Source: an uncultured Oscillospiraceae bacterium (lineage in GTDB: Bacteria; Bacillota_A; Clostridia; Oscillospirales; Oscillospiraceae). Taken from it: 34,302 bases of DNA. The notes below the pieces were generated by a model. The model was not told the origin of the DNA. It ran no database searches and was given only the letters and a program-made list of their open reading frames with translations. The translations under genes were made by a program, and so were the position numbers. Positions 16,871 to 24,832 of this stretch are shown here, piece after piece (within the stretch, counting starts at the first letter, position 1; each line of letters begins with the position of its first letter). Where the stretch lies: NCBI GenBank assembly GCA_900769845.1, contig CAAGIF010000224.1:1-34302 (forward strand). The letters are read 5' to 3'.

Positions 16871-16886
16871 ACTATAAATTTATAGT
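16871..16886. promoter_or_regulatory. Perfect 16-base palindrome, possible RHH operator
   Basis: ACTATAAATTTATAGT is a perfect palindrome just downstream of the expected lipoprotein transcript start. The same half-site occurs inverted at 16804-16812 in the leader of the divergent RHH gene. The placement suits repression of both genes by the RHH protein; AT-richness makes chance occurrence possible. Confidence 0.45.
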
Positions 16887-16900
16887 TAGGAGTTGTAAAA

Positions 16901-17353
16901 ATGCAGAAAGTGATCTCTTTAATTCTTATCCTCGTGCTTTGTCTTTCCCTCTGTGCCTGTGGAAGTGAGAACATTAAGGAAGAAAGCGGCAATTCCTTTA
17001 TTCCTTCTCCAAACGATTCTTCTTCCACAGAAGCCAAGCCTAACACTCCCTCAGTTGAAACCAATGATGCCACTCAATCAGTTTCAACAGCTGGACTGCG
17101 GCCCGAATTTAAAACCGCAATGGACTCCTATGAAGCCTTTTATGCAGAATACTGCGAGCTTTTGAAACAGTACAAAGCCAATCCCACCGACCTGTCGATT
17201 CTTACAAAGTACGGTCAGTTAATGGCCAAAGCTGAAGAGATGAACAAAACTTTTGAAGCTTGGGATGACGGTTCTCTGAATAACGAGGAGCTGAAATACT
17301 ACCTGGAAGTTAACAACCGTGTAATGCAGATGATGCTCGATGCAGCAAGTTGA
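16901..17353 (+). CDS. Small secreted lipoprotein of unknown function
   Basis: 150 residues. A signal sequence MQKVISLILILVLCLSLCAC ends in the lipobox SLCAC (modified Cys at about 18 or 20). A Ser/Thr/Asn/Pro-rich tether (about 22-65) then leads to a compact helical domain with FKTAMDSYEAFYAEYCELL, LSILTKYGQLMAKAEEMNK and YYLEVNNRVMQMMLDAAS. The pattern resembles DUF6591-like clostridial lipoproteins, but I am not sure of the family. The ATG follows TAGGAG at good spacing. Divergent from the RHH gene and followed by a terminator, it forms with that gene an AT-rich two-gene island. Confidence 0.8.
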   Translation: MQKVISLILILVLCLSLCACGSENIKEESGNSFIPSPNDSSSTEAKPNTPSVETNDATQSVSTAGLRPEFKTAMDSYEAFYAEYCELLKQYKANPTDLSILTKYGQLMAKAEEMNKTFEAWDDGSLNNEELKYYLEVNNRVMQMMLDAAS

Positions 17354-17372
17354 TTGAATGCAATAACATCAA

Positions 17373-17403
17373 AAAGGCGGGCCGATACGACCCGCCTTTC
17401 CCT
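17373..17403. terminator. Bidirectional terminator between the lipoprotein and alpha-galactosidase genes
   Basis: AAAGGCGGG and CCCGCCTTT pair across a short loop in which CG/CG adds two more pairs. The minus-strand copy ends in CCTTTTTGA, a good tail for the alpha-galactosidase transcript. The plus-strand copy ends in CTTTCCCTT. Confidence 0.78.
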
Positions 17404-19652
17404 TATTCTTCCGGTTCGATGATGTAGAGATTTGAGCCGTAGTCCCCCTGGGTGCGTTGGTTTTTGTCGTAACCCGTGCCCCGGAACAGAGGCTGCAGCA
17501 TGATTCCGGACATCAGCGCAGCGCCGGAAACATGGTAGCCTTCCACACCGTCATCCAGCCCGTAGACCTTGTCCGCTGTCCGCAGCACCATGCCGTTGGG
17601 GTCGATGGACACCGGTGCTACATGCTTCAGCAGATGGGCAAACTGGCCCACCCGGATCTTCTGGGTCCGAGTACGCAGGTGGTAGCGCCTGTTCTTTTCC
17701 AGCCCCACCAACCGCAGCTGTTCATAGCCCGGCGCAGCCGGAACCATCCCATGGAACACGCCTGCCGCCGTCACGCCGTCCAATGTTACCTGCCAGCCGT
17801 TTTTCATCCGGTGGAACTGTCCGAACTGGAACAGCCGCCGATACTTTTTATACAGCTCGATCTGGGATTTGATTTCCTGGGTTTCAATGCTGACCAGATG
17901 CTTCAGATCCAGCTCATAACCTAGACAGCCAAAGAAGGACACATTTCCCCGGGTGGTCAAAGGCGTTGCCCGGAGAGTCTGGGCATGGGGAGACGCGGAG
18001 ACATGGGCGCCGAAAGTGGACTGGGGGTACAAATAGGACAAGCTCCCCTGGATCTCCAGCCGGGAGATGGGATCTGTGTTATCAGAACACCAGATCTGGG
18101 GGCCGTAGCAAAGCATACCCAGGTCAAACCGGTTGCCGCCGCTGGAACAGCTTTCCAGCAGAATGTGGGGCCGGGGTCCGAAAATCCGTCCCAGCACATC
18201 ATAAAGCCCCAGAATATACTTGTGGGCCTTGTCGCCTACTGCCACGGAGTGCCGGTTCATGTCCCATTTCACATAGGAAATTCCGCAGGTATCCAGAATC
18301 CGGGACACATTTTCCACGATATAGTCCCGAACCTCCGGACGGGTCAGATCCAGCAGAAGCTGATTCCGTCCGGTGATGGTTTCATGCCGATCCGTCAGCG
18401 CCCAATCCGGATGCGCCCGGTAGAGGTCGGAATCCTCGTTGACGGATTCCGGCTCAAACCACAGACCGAACTGCATACCCATGCTCTGCACCTTGGCAGA
18501 GAGTCCTGCCAGACCCTTGGGCAGCTTCTTGGTGTTGATGGTATAATCTCCCAAACCCGCCTTGTCATTGTTCCGGGCGCCGAACCAGCCGTCATCCAGC
18601 ACGAACAGTTCGCAGCCCAGTTCCTTTCCCCGCTTGGCAAGATCCACCAGACGGTTGTGGTTAAAATCGAACATACAGCCTTCCCAGCTATTGAACAGCA
18701 CCGGACGCTCCCGGTGGCGCCAGTATTCCGGCACGATATGATCCAGCACAAACCGGTGCATCCTCTGGGAAAGTCCGTCAAAGCCTGCATCCGAGCAGCA
18801 CAGTACCGCCTCCGGGGTCTCGAACCGCTGCCCCGGCTGAAGATCGTGAACAAAGTTCACCGGATTGATGCCCTGCATCACCCGGGTCAGCCCCTGCAAA
18901 GATTGCTGGGCAGAGCCGTAATGGTTGCCGGAGTAGATCAGATTGAAGCCGTATACCCGTCCAAGCTGCTCGGTGGCATCCGGTTCGCTGAGCAAAAATC
19001 CCGGATTGTGCCGGTTGGAGGATGCGCCAGTGGTGCTTTCATTGACCACCCGGCTTCGGCTGACGGGCGCAGTATGCCTAGTCATTTCCGCAATCCAGCC
19101 GCCGTCAAAGGTTGTCATGTTGTACGCGCCGGGAATGTCCAGAGACATGCTCATCAGCTTGTGGATCTGTATGGACCGCGATCCGGTGTTTTCCAGCACT
19201 ACCCGGCGGGTCAGCGCCGTGGGGAATAAACCAAAGTACAGATACAGACGGGCGCCTGGCTGCTCCAGGATGATCTCCAGGCCCTCTTGGCAGCCATGAG
19301 CCTGGGGCAGACCGCAGGTCATCGGCTCTTCTTCCGTCAGTACTCGGTGGTTTACATAACAAAAGTTTGTGGATTCTCCGTCCAATTCTATGGGACTTTC
19401 CCGAAAATCGCCCCGACCGCTGCCGCTCCATGCCAAAGGAATGGCATCCGGAGAACTGGCCGTATCATTTGGGTTCAGCAGCAGGCTGCCGCCCCAACCC
19501 AAACCCGGGTTGCAGCTCAGGGCATCCACATCGGCGTCTTCCACCGGCGCGCCAAAGTGAAGCTGCTCCAGCAGGCCGTACCGGGTCACACGGAACAGAT
19601 AGCTGAAATTTTCATTTTTTAGATGAAATACGCCATTTTCGCAGGTGATCAT
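17403..19652 (-). CDS. Alpha-galactosidase, GH36
   Basis: Removes terminal alpha-1,6-galactose from raffinose-family oligosaccharides or melibiose. 749 residues, typical of cytoplasmic GH36 enzymes, with no signal peptide. An N-terminal beta-supersandwich (FSYLFRVTRYGLLEQLHFG) precedes the barrel with FVLDDGWFGARNND, the nucleophile Asp in YVKWDMNRH and the acid/base Asp in WCSDNTDPISR, then a C-terminal beta domain. The start ATG 19652 gives the usual family N terminus (MITCENGVFHL), although AAGGAG is 12 bases away; a four-codon ATG-to-TGA mini-ORF lies between and overlaps the start as ATGA. No sugar transporter or regulator is adjacent. Confidence 0.93.
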   Translation of the reverse strand: MITCENGVFHLKNENFSYLFRVTRYGLLEQLHFGAPVEDADVDALSCNPGLGWGGSLLLNPNDTASSPDAIPLAWSGSGRGDFRESPIELDGESTNFCYVNHRVLTEEEPMTCGLPQAHGCQEGLEIILEQPGARLYLYFGLFPTALTRRVVLENTGSRSIQIHKLMSMSLDIPGAYNMTTFDGGWIAEMTRHTAPVSRSRVVNESTTGASSNRHNPGFLLSEPDATEQLGRVYGFNLIYSGNHYGSAQQSLQGLTRVMQGINPVNFVHDLQPGQRFETPEAVLCCSDAGFDGLSQRMHRFVLDHIVPEYWRHRERPVLFNSWEGCMFDFNHNRLVDLAKRGKELGCELFVLDDGWFGARNNDKAGLGDYTINTKKLPKGLAGLSAKVQSMGMQFGLWFEPESVNEDSDLYRAHPDWALTDRHETITGRNQLLLDLTRPEVRDYIVENVSRILDTCGISYVKWDMNRHSVAVGDKAHKYILGLYDVLGRIFGPRPHILLESCSSGGNRFDLGMLCYGPQIWCSDNTDPISRLEIQGSLSYLYPQSTFGAHVSASPHAQTLRATPLTTRGNVSFFGCLGYELDLKHLVSIETQEIKSQIELYKKYRRLFQFGQFHRMKNGWQVTLDGVTAAGVFHGMVPAAPGYEQLRLVGLEKNRRYHLRTRTQKIRVGQFAHLLKHVAPVSIDPNGMVLRTADKVYGLDDGVEGYHVSGAALMSGIMLQPLFRGTGYDKNQRTQGDYGSNLYIIEPEE

Positions 19653-19676
19653 ACATCCATCACACTCCTTTTATTT

Positions 19677-19705
19677 ATTGTATCTGCTGATTTTTGGCAT
19701 GTCAA
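19677..19705 (-). promoter_or_regulatory. Promoter of the alpha-galactosidase gene
   Basis: On the minus strand TTGACA (19700-19705), a 17-base spacer and TACAAT (19677-19682), about 25 bases before the start codon region. No obvious cre or repressor palindrome overlaps it. Confidence 0.75.
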
Positions 19706-19716
19706 TGAATTTTTAG

Positions 19717-19745
19717 GTGACATTAGGAACCACATCTGTTACAAT
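19717..19745 (+). promoter_or_regulatory. Promoter for the small membrane protein and GH13 gene
   Basis: GTGACA (19717-19722), a 17-base spacer and TACAAT (19740-19745). It lies back to back with the alpha-galactosidase promoter, the two -35 boxes being only 11 bases apart, so one regulator could control both. Confidence 0.6.
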
Positions 19746-19774
19746 AATCTAAAAGAGAAAGGGAGAACTATGCT

Positions 19775-20032
19775 ATGGACAATGTCATAAGAATGATCCT
19801 TTCGGTACCGGGCTTTCTCCTTGCCATAATCGTTTGTGTCGCGTTCAGCATATGGCTCTGCCGATCCCTGTACCGGCAGCTGCAAAGCAAGTATCCCGAA
19901 GCCAAAATCCGAAACATGATCTTTTCTGTGCTGGGTACTCTGGTTGTCCTCGCAATGCTTTTATTTTTAGCCATATTGGCAATTGAAACCCTCGGAAGCC
20001 ATTGGTGTGAAGGCTGTCAGGAATACCACTAA
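19775..20032 (+). CDS. Small two-helix membrane protein with a CxxC tail
   Basis: 85 residues. Two strongly hydrophobic helices (about 5-29 and 48-68) are joined by a basic loop (RSLYRQLQSKYPEAKIR), so the loop is probably cytoplasmic and both ends are outside. The C terminus reads SHWCEGCQEYH, with a CxxC pair and two His that could bind a metal or form a disulfide. No family is recognised. The ATG follows GGGAGA. It lies 26 bases before the GH13 gene and probably shares its transcript, but nothing else ties it to sugar use. Confidence 0.6.
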   Translation: MDNVIRMILSVPGFLLAIIVCVAFSIWLCRSLYRQLQSKYPEAKIRNMIFSVLGTLVVLAMLLFLAILAIETLGSHWCEGCQEYH

Positions 20033-20058
20033 ATCTCTTTCCATAGGGGGATATTATT

Positions 20059-21711
20059 ATGAAAAAGACTTACTGGTACAAGGACAAAGTTTTTTATCAG
20101 ATCTGGCCCCGGTCTTTTAAGGACGGCAACGGCGACGGCATGGGCGACCTCTGGGGCGTAGCCGAAAAGCTGGATTATCTGAAGGATCTGGGAGTGGACG
20201 GCATTTGGTTTTCTCCCATTTATCCCTCTCCCGGCGCAGACTGCGGCTATGACATCGCCGACTACATGGATATCGCCCCGGAATTTGGCGGCATGGAAGC
20301 CTTTCGGCAGGTGCTGCAGGGTGCCCACGACCGGGGCATGAAGGTGCTGATGGATCTGGTGGTGAACCACACCAGCGACGAACACGAATGGTTCCAAAAA
20401 TCCCGGCAGCGCATCGAGCCCTACACTGATTACTATATCTGGCGTCCCGGCAAGCCCGGCGGCAAGCTGCCCAACAACTGGGATTCCAATTTTGAGGGAA
20501 AGGCCTGGACCTATGACGAAGTCCGGGGCGAGTATTACCTCCATCTCTTTGCGGTAAAACAGCCGGATCTGAATATGGATAACCCCCTGGTCCGGGAGGA
20601 AGTGAAGAAGATCACGCGTTTCTGGCTGGACATGGGTGTGGACGGTTTCCGGGAGGATGTGATCACCTATATCTCCAAGAAGGACGGTCTGCCCGACGAT
20701 CACCTGTTCCCCATTTACAAGGGCATGCCCAATTACAACCACGGACCCCGGATCCACGAATATCTGGCGGAATTTAAGCGGGATGTGCTGGATCACTATG
20801 ATTGCTTCACCGTAGCAGAAGCTCCCCTGGTCTGGCCCAACCAGGCGCTGAAGTACATCGCAGAAGATGGCGGCCAGATTGATTCCATGATCCAGTTCCA
20901 GTGCCAGTGCGCCGACTGTCTGTTTACGGACTACATCCCCACCCCCTTCTCTCTGCAGAAGATGAAGAAGGCATTTTCCGATTGGCAGTACAAGCTCCGG
21001 GGTAAGGCCTGGAATGTGCTGTACATAGAAAACCACGACCATCCCCGGATTATTTCCCGGTACGGCAGTGAGAAATTCTGGAAGGAGAGCGGAAAGACCC
21101 TGGCGGTTTCCTATCTGTTCCAGCAGGGTACGCCCTTTGTCTACCAGGGTCAGGAGATCGGTATGCTGAACTGGAACCCCGATTCCATTAAGCAGTACCG
21201 GGATGTGCAGTCCATTTACAACTATCACCACTGGAGTCCCAAGCTTACCGACGAACAGAAGCTGAAAAAGCTCTGGCGGTCCTCCCGGGATTCCGCCCGG
21301 ACCCCGGTACAATGGGATGATTCCCCCAACGCCGGCTTCACCACCGCGGAAACTCCCTGGATGGATGTAAATGAGAACTATCCCGCTATCAATGTGGCGC
21401 AGCAGCTGGCGGATCCCGATTCCATTCTGAATTTTTACAAAAAAGCCATCGCCCTGCGAAAAAGTCTGAGATCCGTCCGCTACGGCCGGTATCAGGAGCA
21501 TTTTGCCGCCAGTTCCACACTCTACTGTTATACCCGGGAGCTGAAATGCGAAAAGCTGCTTATCCTGTGTTCCTTCTCGGATAAGCCCCAGAAACTTCGG
21601 ATCCCCGCGGGCTATGACCTGTCCGAGGGCAAACTGATCCTCCAAAATTATAAAAACGCGGAAGCTGGTATCCTGAAGCCCTACGAATCCCGGGTTTATC
21701 TGTTCCAATAA
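20059..21711 (+). CDS. GH13 alpha-glucosidase (oligo-1,6-glucosidase-like)
   Basis: 550 residues without signal peptide, so cytoplasmic. The sequence follows GH13 subfamily 31/23-type enzymes: YQIWPRSFKDGNGDGMGDL at the N terminus, LMDLVVNHTSDEHEWF (region I), the nucleophile in DGFREDVITY (region II), the acid/base Glu in FTVAEAPLVW (region III) and YIENHDHPR (region IV). A C-terminal beta domain begins near residue 460. Oligo-1,6-glucosidases, trehalose-6-phosphate hydrolases and sucrose isomerases share this layout, so the exact substrate is uncertain; isomaltose-like oligosaccharides are the default. ATG follows GGGGGA. A terminator follows. Confidence 0.9.
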   Translation: MKKTYWYKDKVFYQIWPRSFKDGNGDGMGDLWGVAEKLDYLKDLGVDGIWFSPIYPSPGADCGYDIADYMDIAPEFGGMEAFRQVLQGAHDRGMKVLMDLVVNHTSDEHEWFQKSRQRIEPYTDYYIWRPGKPGGKLPNNWDSNFEGKAWTYDEVRGEYYLHLFAVKQPDLNMDNPLVREEVKKITRFWLDMGVDGFREDVITYISKKDGLPDDHLFPIYKGMPNYNHGPRIHEYLAEFKRDVLDHYDCFTVAEAPLVWPNQALKYIAEDGGQIDSMIQFQCQCADCLFTDYIPTPFSLQKMKKAFSDWQYKLRGKAWNVLYIENHDHPRIISRYGSEKFWKESGKTLAVSYLFQQGTPFVYQGQEIGMLNWNPDSIKQYRDVQSIYNYHHWSPKLTDEQKLKKLWRSSRDSARTPVQWDDSPNAGFTTAETPWMDVNENYPAINVAQQLADPDSILNFYKKAIALRKSLRSVRYGRYQEHFAASSTLYCYTRELKCEKLLILCSFSDKPQKLRIPAGYDLSEGKLILQNYKNAEAGILKPYESRVYLFQ

Positions 21712-21741
21712 CCGCCCCACCGACATACACCCCGATTCTAA

Positions 21742-21768
21742 CCCCGGAAGCTCCAGCTTCCGGGGTTT
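21742..21768 (+). terminator. Terminator-like hairpin after the GH13 gene
   Basis: CCCCGGAAGCT and AGCTTCCGGGG form a perfect 11-base-pair stem with a CC loop, followed by TTTCG. The T run is short, so termination may be partial. Confidence 0.65.
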
Positions 21769-21879
21769 CGCTGTGAAAATCCTGTCGGCGAGTTTGCCGG
21801 CCGCGCCGGGCCTGTTTCGTGTGTTTTCCCACAACGGTGCGGATAAAATAGGTATCAAATCCACAAGGGAGGAATGGCA

Positions 21880-22662
21880 ATGCAATGCCAAAAGCTGAAA
21901 ACCTATATGGAGACCGGACGGGTAATGTTCCTACCCGCCCGGACCATCCGTCCCAACCCGTCCCAACCCCGGAGTCTGTTCCGGGAGGAGGCTCTGGCAG
22001 AGCTGGCGGATTCCATTCGCCAGCACGGGATTCTGCAGCCCCTGTCCGTCCGGCGTGTTAATGCCGGTTACGAGCTTATCGCCGGAGAGCGACGGCTCCG
22101 GGCAGCGCAGATGGCGGGACTTCACGAGATCCCCTGCATCGTGATGAATATGGACGACCGGGAATCGGGACTCGCCGCCATGGTGGAAAACCTCCAGCGG
22201 CAGGATCTGGATTTTGTGGAGGAAGCCCGGGGCATCTCCCGGCTGATGGAGCAGTGGTCCATGAGCCAGGACCAGGTCGCCCGGCTTTTGGGAAAAAGCC
22301 AAAGCGCCATCGCCAACAAGCTGCGGCTGCTGCGCCATTCCCCCGATGTTTTGCAGGCTCTGCGGGAAACGGGACTGACGGAGCGTCACGGCAGGGCGCT
22401 GCTAAAGCTGCCCACGGAGGAAGATAAGCTATCCGCCATCTCAGTCATCGCCCAACAGGCTATGAATGTGGCAAAAACGGAAAGGTACATCCAGGAGCTG
22501 CTCAGCGCCAAGGAAAAATCCCCCCAGCGGGTTAATCTCAGCCTGTTTCTGAACAATCTGAACCAATCCCTGGCCCGGATCCAATCCTCCGGGATCCCGG
22601 CAGTATCGGAACGCAGGGAAACGGAAGACCGGATCGTTCTGACCATTACCATTCCAAAATAG
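21880..22662 (+). CDS. ParB/Noc-family DNA-binding CTPase-like protein
   Basis: 260 residues from ATG 21880, seven bases after GGGAGG; the ATG at 21874 is only one base from it. The ParB N-terminal domain (about 16-110) has NPSQPR, LADSIRQHGILQPLSVR and the GERRLRAA box (69-76) that binds CTP in ParB/Noc. ENLQRQDLDFVEEA follows, then a helix-turn-helix (SQDQVARLLGKSQSAIANKLRLL, about 129-151) that should read parS- or NBS-type sites, and a C-terminal dimer region. No parA, rsmG, gidA or dnaA gene is nearby and I found no parS or NBS palindrome in the window. Noc-like nucleoid occlusion or a second chromosomal ParB are both possible. Confidence 0.85.
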   Translation: MQCQKLKTYMETGRVMFLPARTIRPNPSQPRSLFREEALAELADSIRQHGILQPLSVRRVNAGYELIAGERRLRAAQMAGLHEIPCIVMNMDDRESGLAAMVENLQRQDLDFVEEARGISRLMEQWSMSQDQVARLLGKSQSAIANKLRLLRHSPDVLQALRETGLTERHGRALLKLPTEEDKLSAISVIAQQAMNVAKTERYIQELLSAKEKSPQRVNLSLFLNNLNQSLARIQSSGIPAVSERRETEDRIVLTITIPK

Positions 22663-22667
22663 AACAC

Positions 22668-22705
22668 GCGCCCTCCTTCCGGTTGGAAGGAGGGCGCTGC
22701 TTTTT
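22668..22705. terminator. Bidirectional terminator between parB-like and rnfB
   Basis: GCGCCCTCCTTCC and GGAAGGAGGGCGC form a perfect 13-base-pair stem with a GGTT loop and a TGCTTTTT tail on the plus strand. The minus-strand side ends the rnf operon in a TGTTCTATTTT context. Confidence 0.88.
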
Positions 22706-22710
22706 GTATC

Positions 22711-23586
22711 TTACTTCACCAGGGGGCCATTCAGGGACTGAACTACCGGCTCGCCCAGAGTTTCCACCTTGGAGTCCTTGATCAGATGCTTGGGACAAAC
22801 CGTAGCGCACAGACCGCAGTTGTCGCATTTGCTGTAGTCGATCACCGCCAGATTATTGGTCACAGTAATAGCATCATGGGGGCAGATCTTCTTACACAGG
22901 CCGCAACCGATACAACCCACAGTGCAGCCCCGGGTGGTAACCGCGCCCTTTGCCATAGAGTTGCAGGCGATCACCACATTCCGGTTGGGTTCCACCGGCA
23001 CGATCAGCTGACGGGGACATACCGCCGCGCAAGCCAGACAACCCACGCACCGGTCTTCATTGACCTTTGCCACGCCGTTGACCACATGGATAGCATCGTA
23101 CTTGCAAACTCTGGTGCAGGTGCCGAAGCCCAGGCAGCCAAACTTGCAGGAGATGGGGCCGTTGCCGCCGACCTTGGAGGCAGCAATGCAATCTTTAAAG
23201 CCTTCGTAGTTGGCCTTGACTTTAGCGCCGGAAATCAGATTTCCGTCCTTGTCATGGACCTTTTCACCGGAGCAGCGAACCATTGCCACCTTACGGGTAA
23301 CTTCCACAGCTTCCACACCCATGATCTCCGCCATAGCCTGGGCGCATTCGTTACCGCCGGAGGCGCATTTTCCGATGGGGGCTTCCCCATTCAAAATCGC
23401 CTCTGCATAGCCGCCGCAGCCGGCATAGCCGCAGCCGCCGCAGTTGGCGCCGGGCAGACATGCATTGAGCTGATCCAGCCGGGGATCCGTTTCCACATAG
23501 AACAGCTTGGAGGCCGCCGCCAGCACCGCGCCGAAAATCAGGCCCAGACCGCCCAGAATACCAATTGCAATAATAATTTCTGTCAT
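22711..23586 (-). CDS. rnfB: Rnf complex subunit RnfB (ferredoxin-type iron-sulfur protein)
   Basis: 291 residues. An N-terminal membrane helix (about 3-27) is followed by the RnfB [4Fe-4S] motif in PGANCGGCGYAGCGGYAEAI with a later Cys in KCASGGNEC. Four further ferredoxin-type cysteine sets follow (GTCTRVCKYDAI, CVGCLACAAVCP, CIGCGLCKKICP, CDNCGLCATVCP), more clusters than the short proteobacterial RnfB and typical of clostridial forms. It takes electrons from reduced ferredoxin into the complex. ATG follows AAGGAGGG. It is the last gene of the rnfCDGEAB operon. Confidence 0.96.
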   Translation of the reverse strand: MTEIIIAIGILGGLGLIFGAVLAAASKLFYVETDPRLDQLNACLPGANCGGCGYAGCGGYAEAILNGEAPIGKCASGGNECAQAMAEIMGVEAVEVTRKVAMVRCSGEKVHDKDGNLISGAKVKANYEGFKDCIAASKVGGNGPISCKFGCLGFGTCTRVCKYDAIHVVNGVAKVNEDRCVGCLACAAVCPRQLIVPVEPNRNVVIACNSMAKGAVTTRGCTVGCIGCGLCKKICPHDAITVTNNLAVIDYSKCDNCGLCATVCPKHLIKDSKVETLGEPVVQSLNGPLVK

Positions 23587-23599
23587 TCCCGTGCCCTCC

Positions 23600-24175
23600 T
23601 TAGAAAATCTTCAGGCCGGAGAAGCCCATGAAGGCCAGAGCCAGGAATCCCGCCGCGATCAGCGCAAGGGGGTAACCCTTGAAACATTCGGGACATTCCG
23701 CCTTGTCCACCCGCTCCCGCAGAGAAGCAAAGAGAACAATGGCCAGGGTAAAGCCCAATCCGCCTGCAGCGCCGTTAATGACGCTGTGCAGGAATCCGTA
23801 ACCCTCCTGTACATTCACCAGAACCACGCCCAGAACCGCGCAGTTTGTGGTGATCAGAGGCAGGAACACGCCCAACGCCTTATACAGGGCAGGCACAGCC
23901 TTCTTCAGGAACATTTCCACCACCTGCACGATGGAGGCGATGACCAGGATGAAAGCAATGGTCTGCATAAAGGCATAGGTCTGACCCAGCAGCAGATTTA
24001 CGCCGTAGCAGGCAGCGGAAGCCAACGCCATAACGAAGGTAACCGCCATGCCCATGCCCAATGCCGTGTCGATCTTCTTGGAAACGCCCATAAAGGGGCA
24101 GATGCCGTAAAACTTCACCAGAATGAAATTCTGACTCAGGAGCGCCGCGATGATAATACCCAAAATAGCTTCCAT
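23600..24175 (-). CDS. rnfA: Rnf complex subunit RnfA
   Basis: 191 residues, six membrane helices, homologous to RnfE and NqrE. Family features include NFILVKFYGICPFMGVSKK with the membrane-embedded cysteine and a second half with ITTNCAVLGV carrying the partner Cys; in Rnf/Nqr structures these cysteines hold an intramembrane iron-sulfur cluster with RnfE. The start codon overlaps the rnfE stop by one base (TAATG), with AAGGAGG inside the end of rnfE. Confidence 0.96.
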   Translation of the reverse strand: MEAILGIIIAALLSQNFILVKFYGICPFMGVSKKIDTALGMGMAVTFVMALASAACYGVNLLLGQTYAFMQTIAFILVIASIVQVVEMFLKKAVPALYKALGVFLPLITTNCAVLGVVLVNVQEGYGFLHSVINGAAGGLGFTLAIVLFASLRERVDKAECPECFKGYPLALIAAGFLALAFMGFSGLKIF

Positions 24176-24819
24176 TATTTTGCAGCCTCCTTATCTCTTT
24201 TTCTGATGTCCATTTTTCTCGTGAAATACTGGAATCCAGCCAGAATGCAGCCCAGAGCCAGGAAGCCGCCCACAGGCATAACCATCTGCATAGCAGGAAT
24301 GCCCTCGGGAAGGATGCGGATTCCCTCGCCGCCGTTCAGCAGACCACCGCCGAAGGTGCCGGCGCCCAGGAATTCCCGGATTACACACACAATAACCAGC
24401 GCCACCGTATATCCGATGCCCTGGCACAGGCCGTCCACTGCCGATGCCAGAACGCCGTTCTTGGAAGCAAATGCCTCCGCCCGACCCAGCACGATGCAGT
24501 TAACCACGATTAGCGGGATGAACACGCCCAGACTCTCGGACAGCGGAGGAATAAACGCCTTCAGCAGCAGATCCACCACCGTAACGAATCCGGCAATGAT
24601 GGTAATGTATGCGGCAATGCGGATCTGTGAAGGGATAACCTTCCGCAGAGCGGAGATCAGCACATTGGAGCAGATCAGAATCACGGTGACCGCCACGCCC
24701 ATACCGATGCCGTTAAACAGGCTGGTGGTAATCGCCAGGGTGGAGCACATGCCCAGAAGCTGGACAAAAACCGGGTTCTTGTCCAGCAAACCATCTTTAA
24801 ACTGTTTCTTAAAATCCAT
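24175..24819 (-). CDS. rnfE: Rnf complex subunit RnfE
   Basis: 214 residues from ATG 24819, which follows AAGGAGGGG; longer frames upstream run antisense-like into rnfG and have no ribosome binding site. Six membrane helices with GLLDKNPVFVQLLGMCSTLA and LIVVNCIVLGRAEAFA hold the two conserved cysteines that match those in RnfA. A C-terminal Lys-rich tail is cytoplasmic. It forms part of the membrane core that couples electron flow to Na+ or H+ export. Confidence 0.95.
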   Translation of the reverse strand: MDFKKQFKDGLLDKNPVFVQLLGMCSTLAITTSLFNGIGMGVAVTVILICSNVLISALRKVIPSQIRIAAYITIIAGFVTVVDLLLKAFIPPLSESLGVFIPLIVVNCIVLGRAEAFASKNGVLASAVDGLCQGIGYTVALVIVCVIREFLGAGTFGGGLLNGGEGIRILPEGIPAMQMVMPVGGFLALGCILAGFQYFTRKMDIRKRDKEAAK

Positions 24820-24832
24820 ATGCTTCCCCTCC

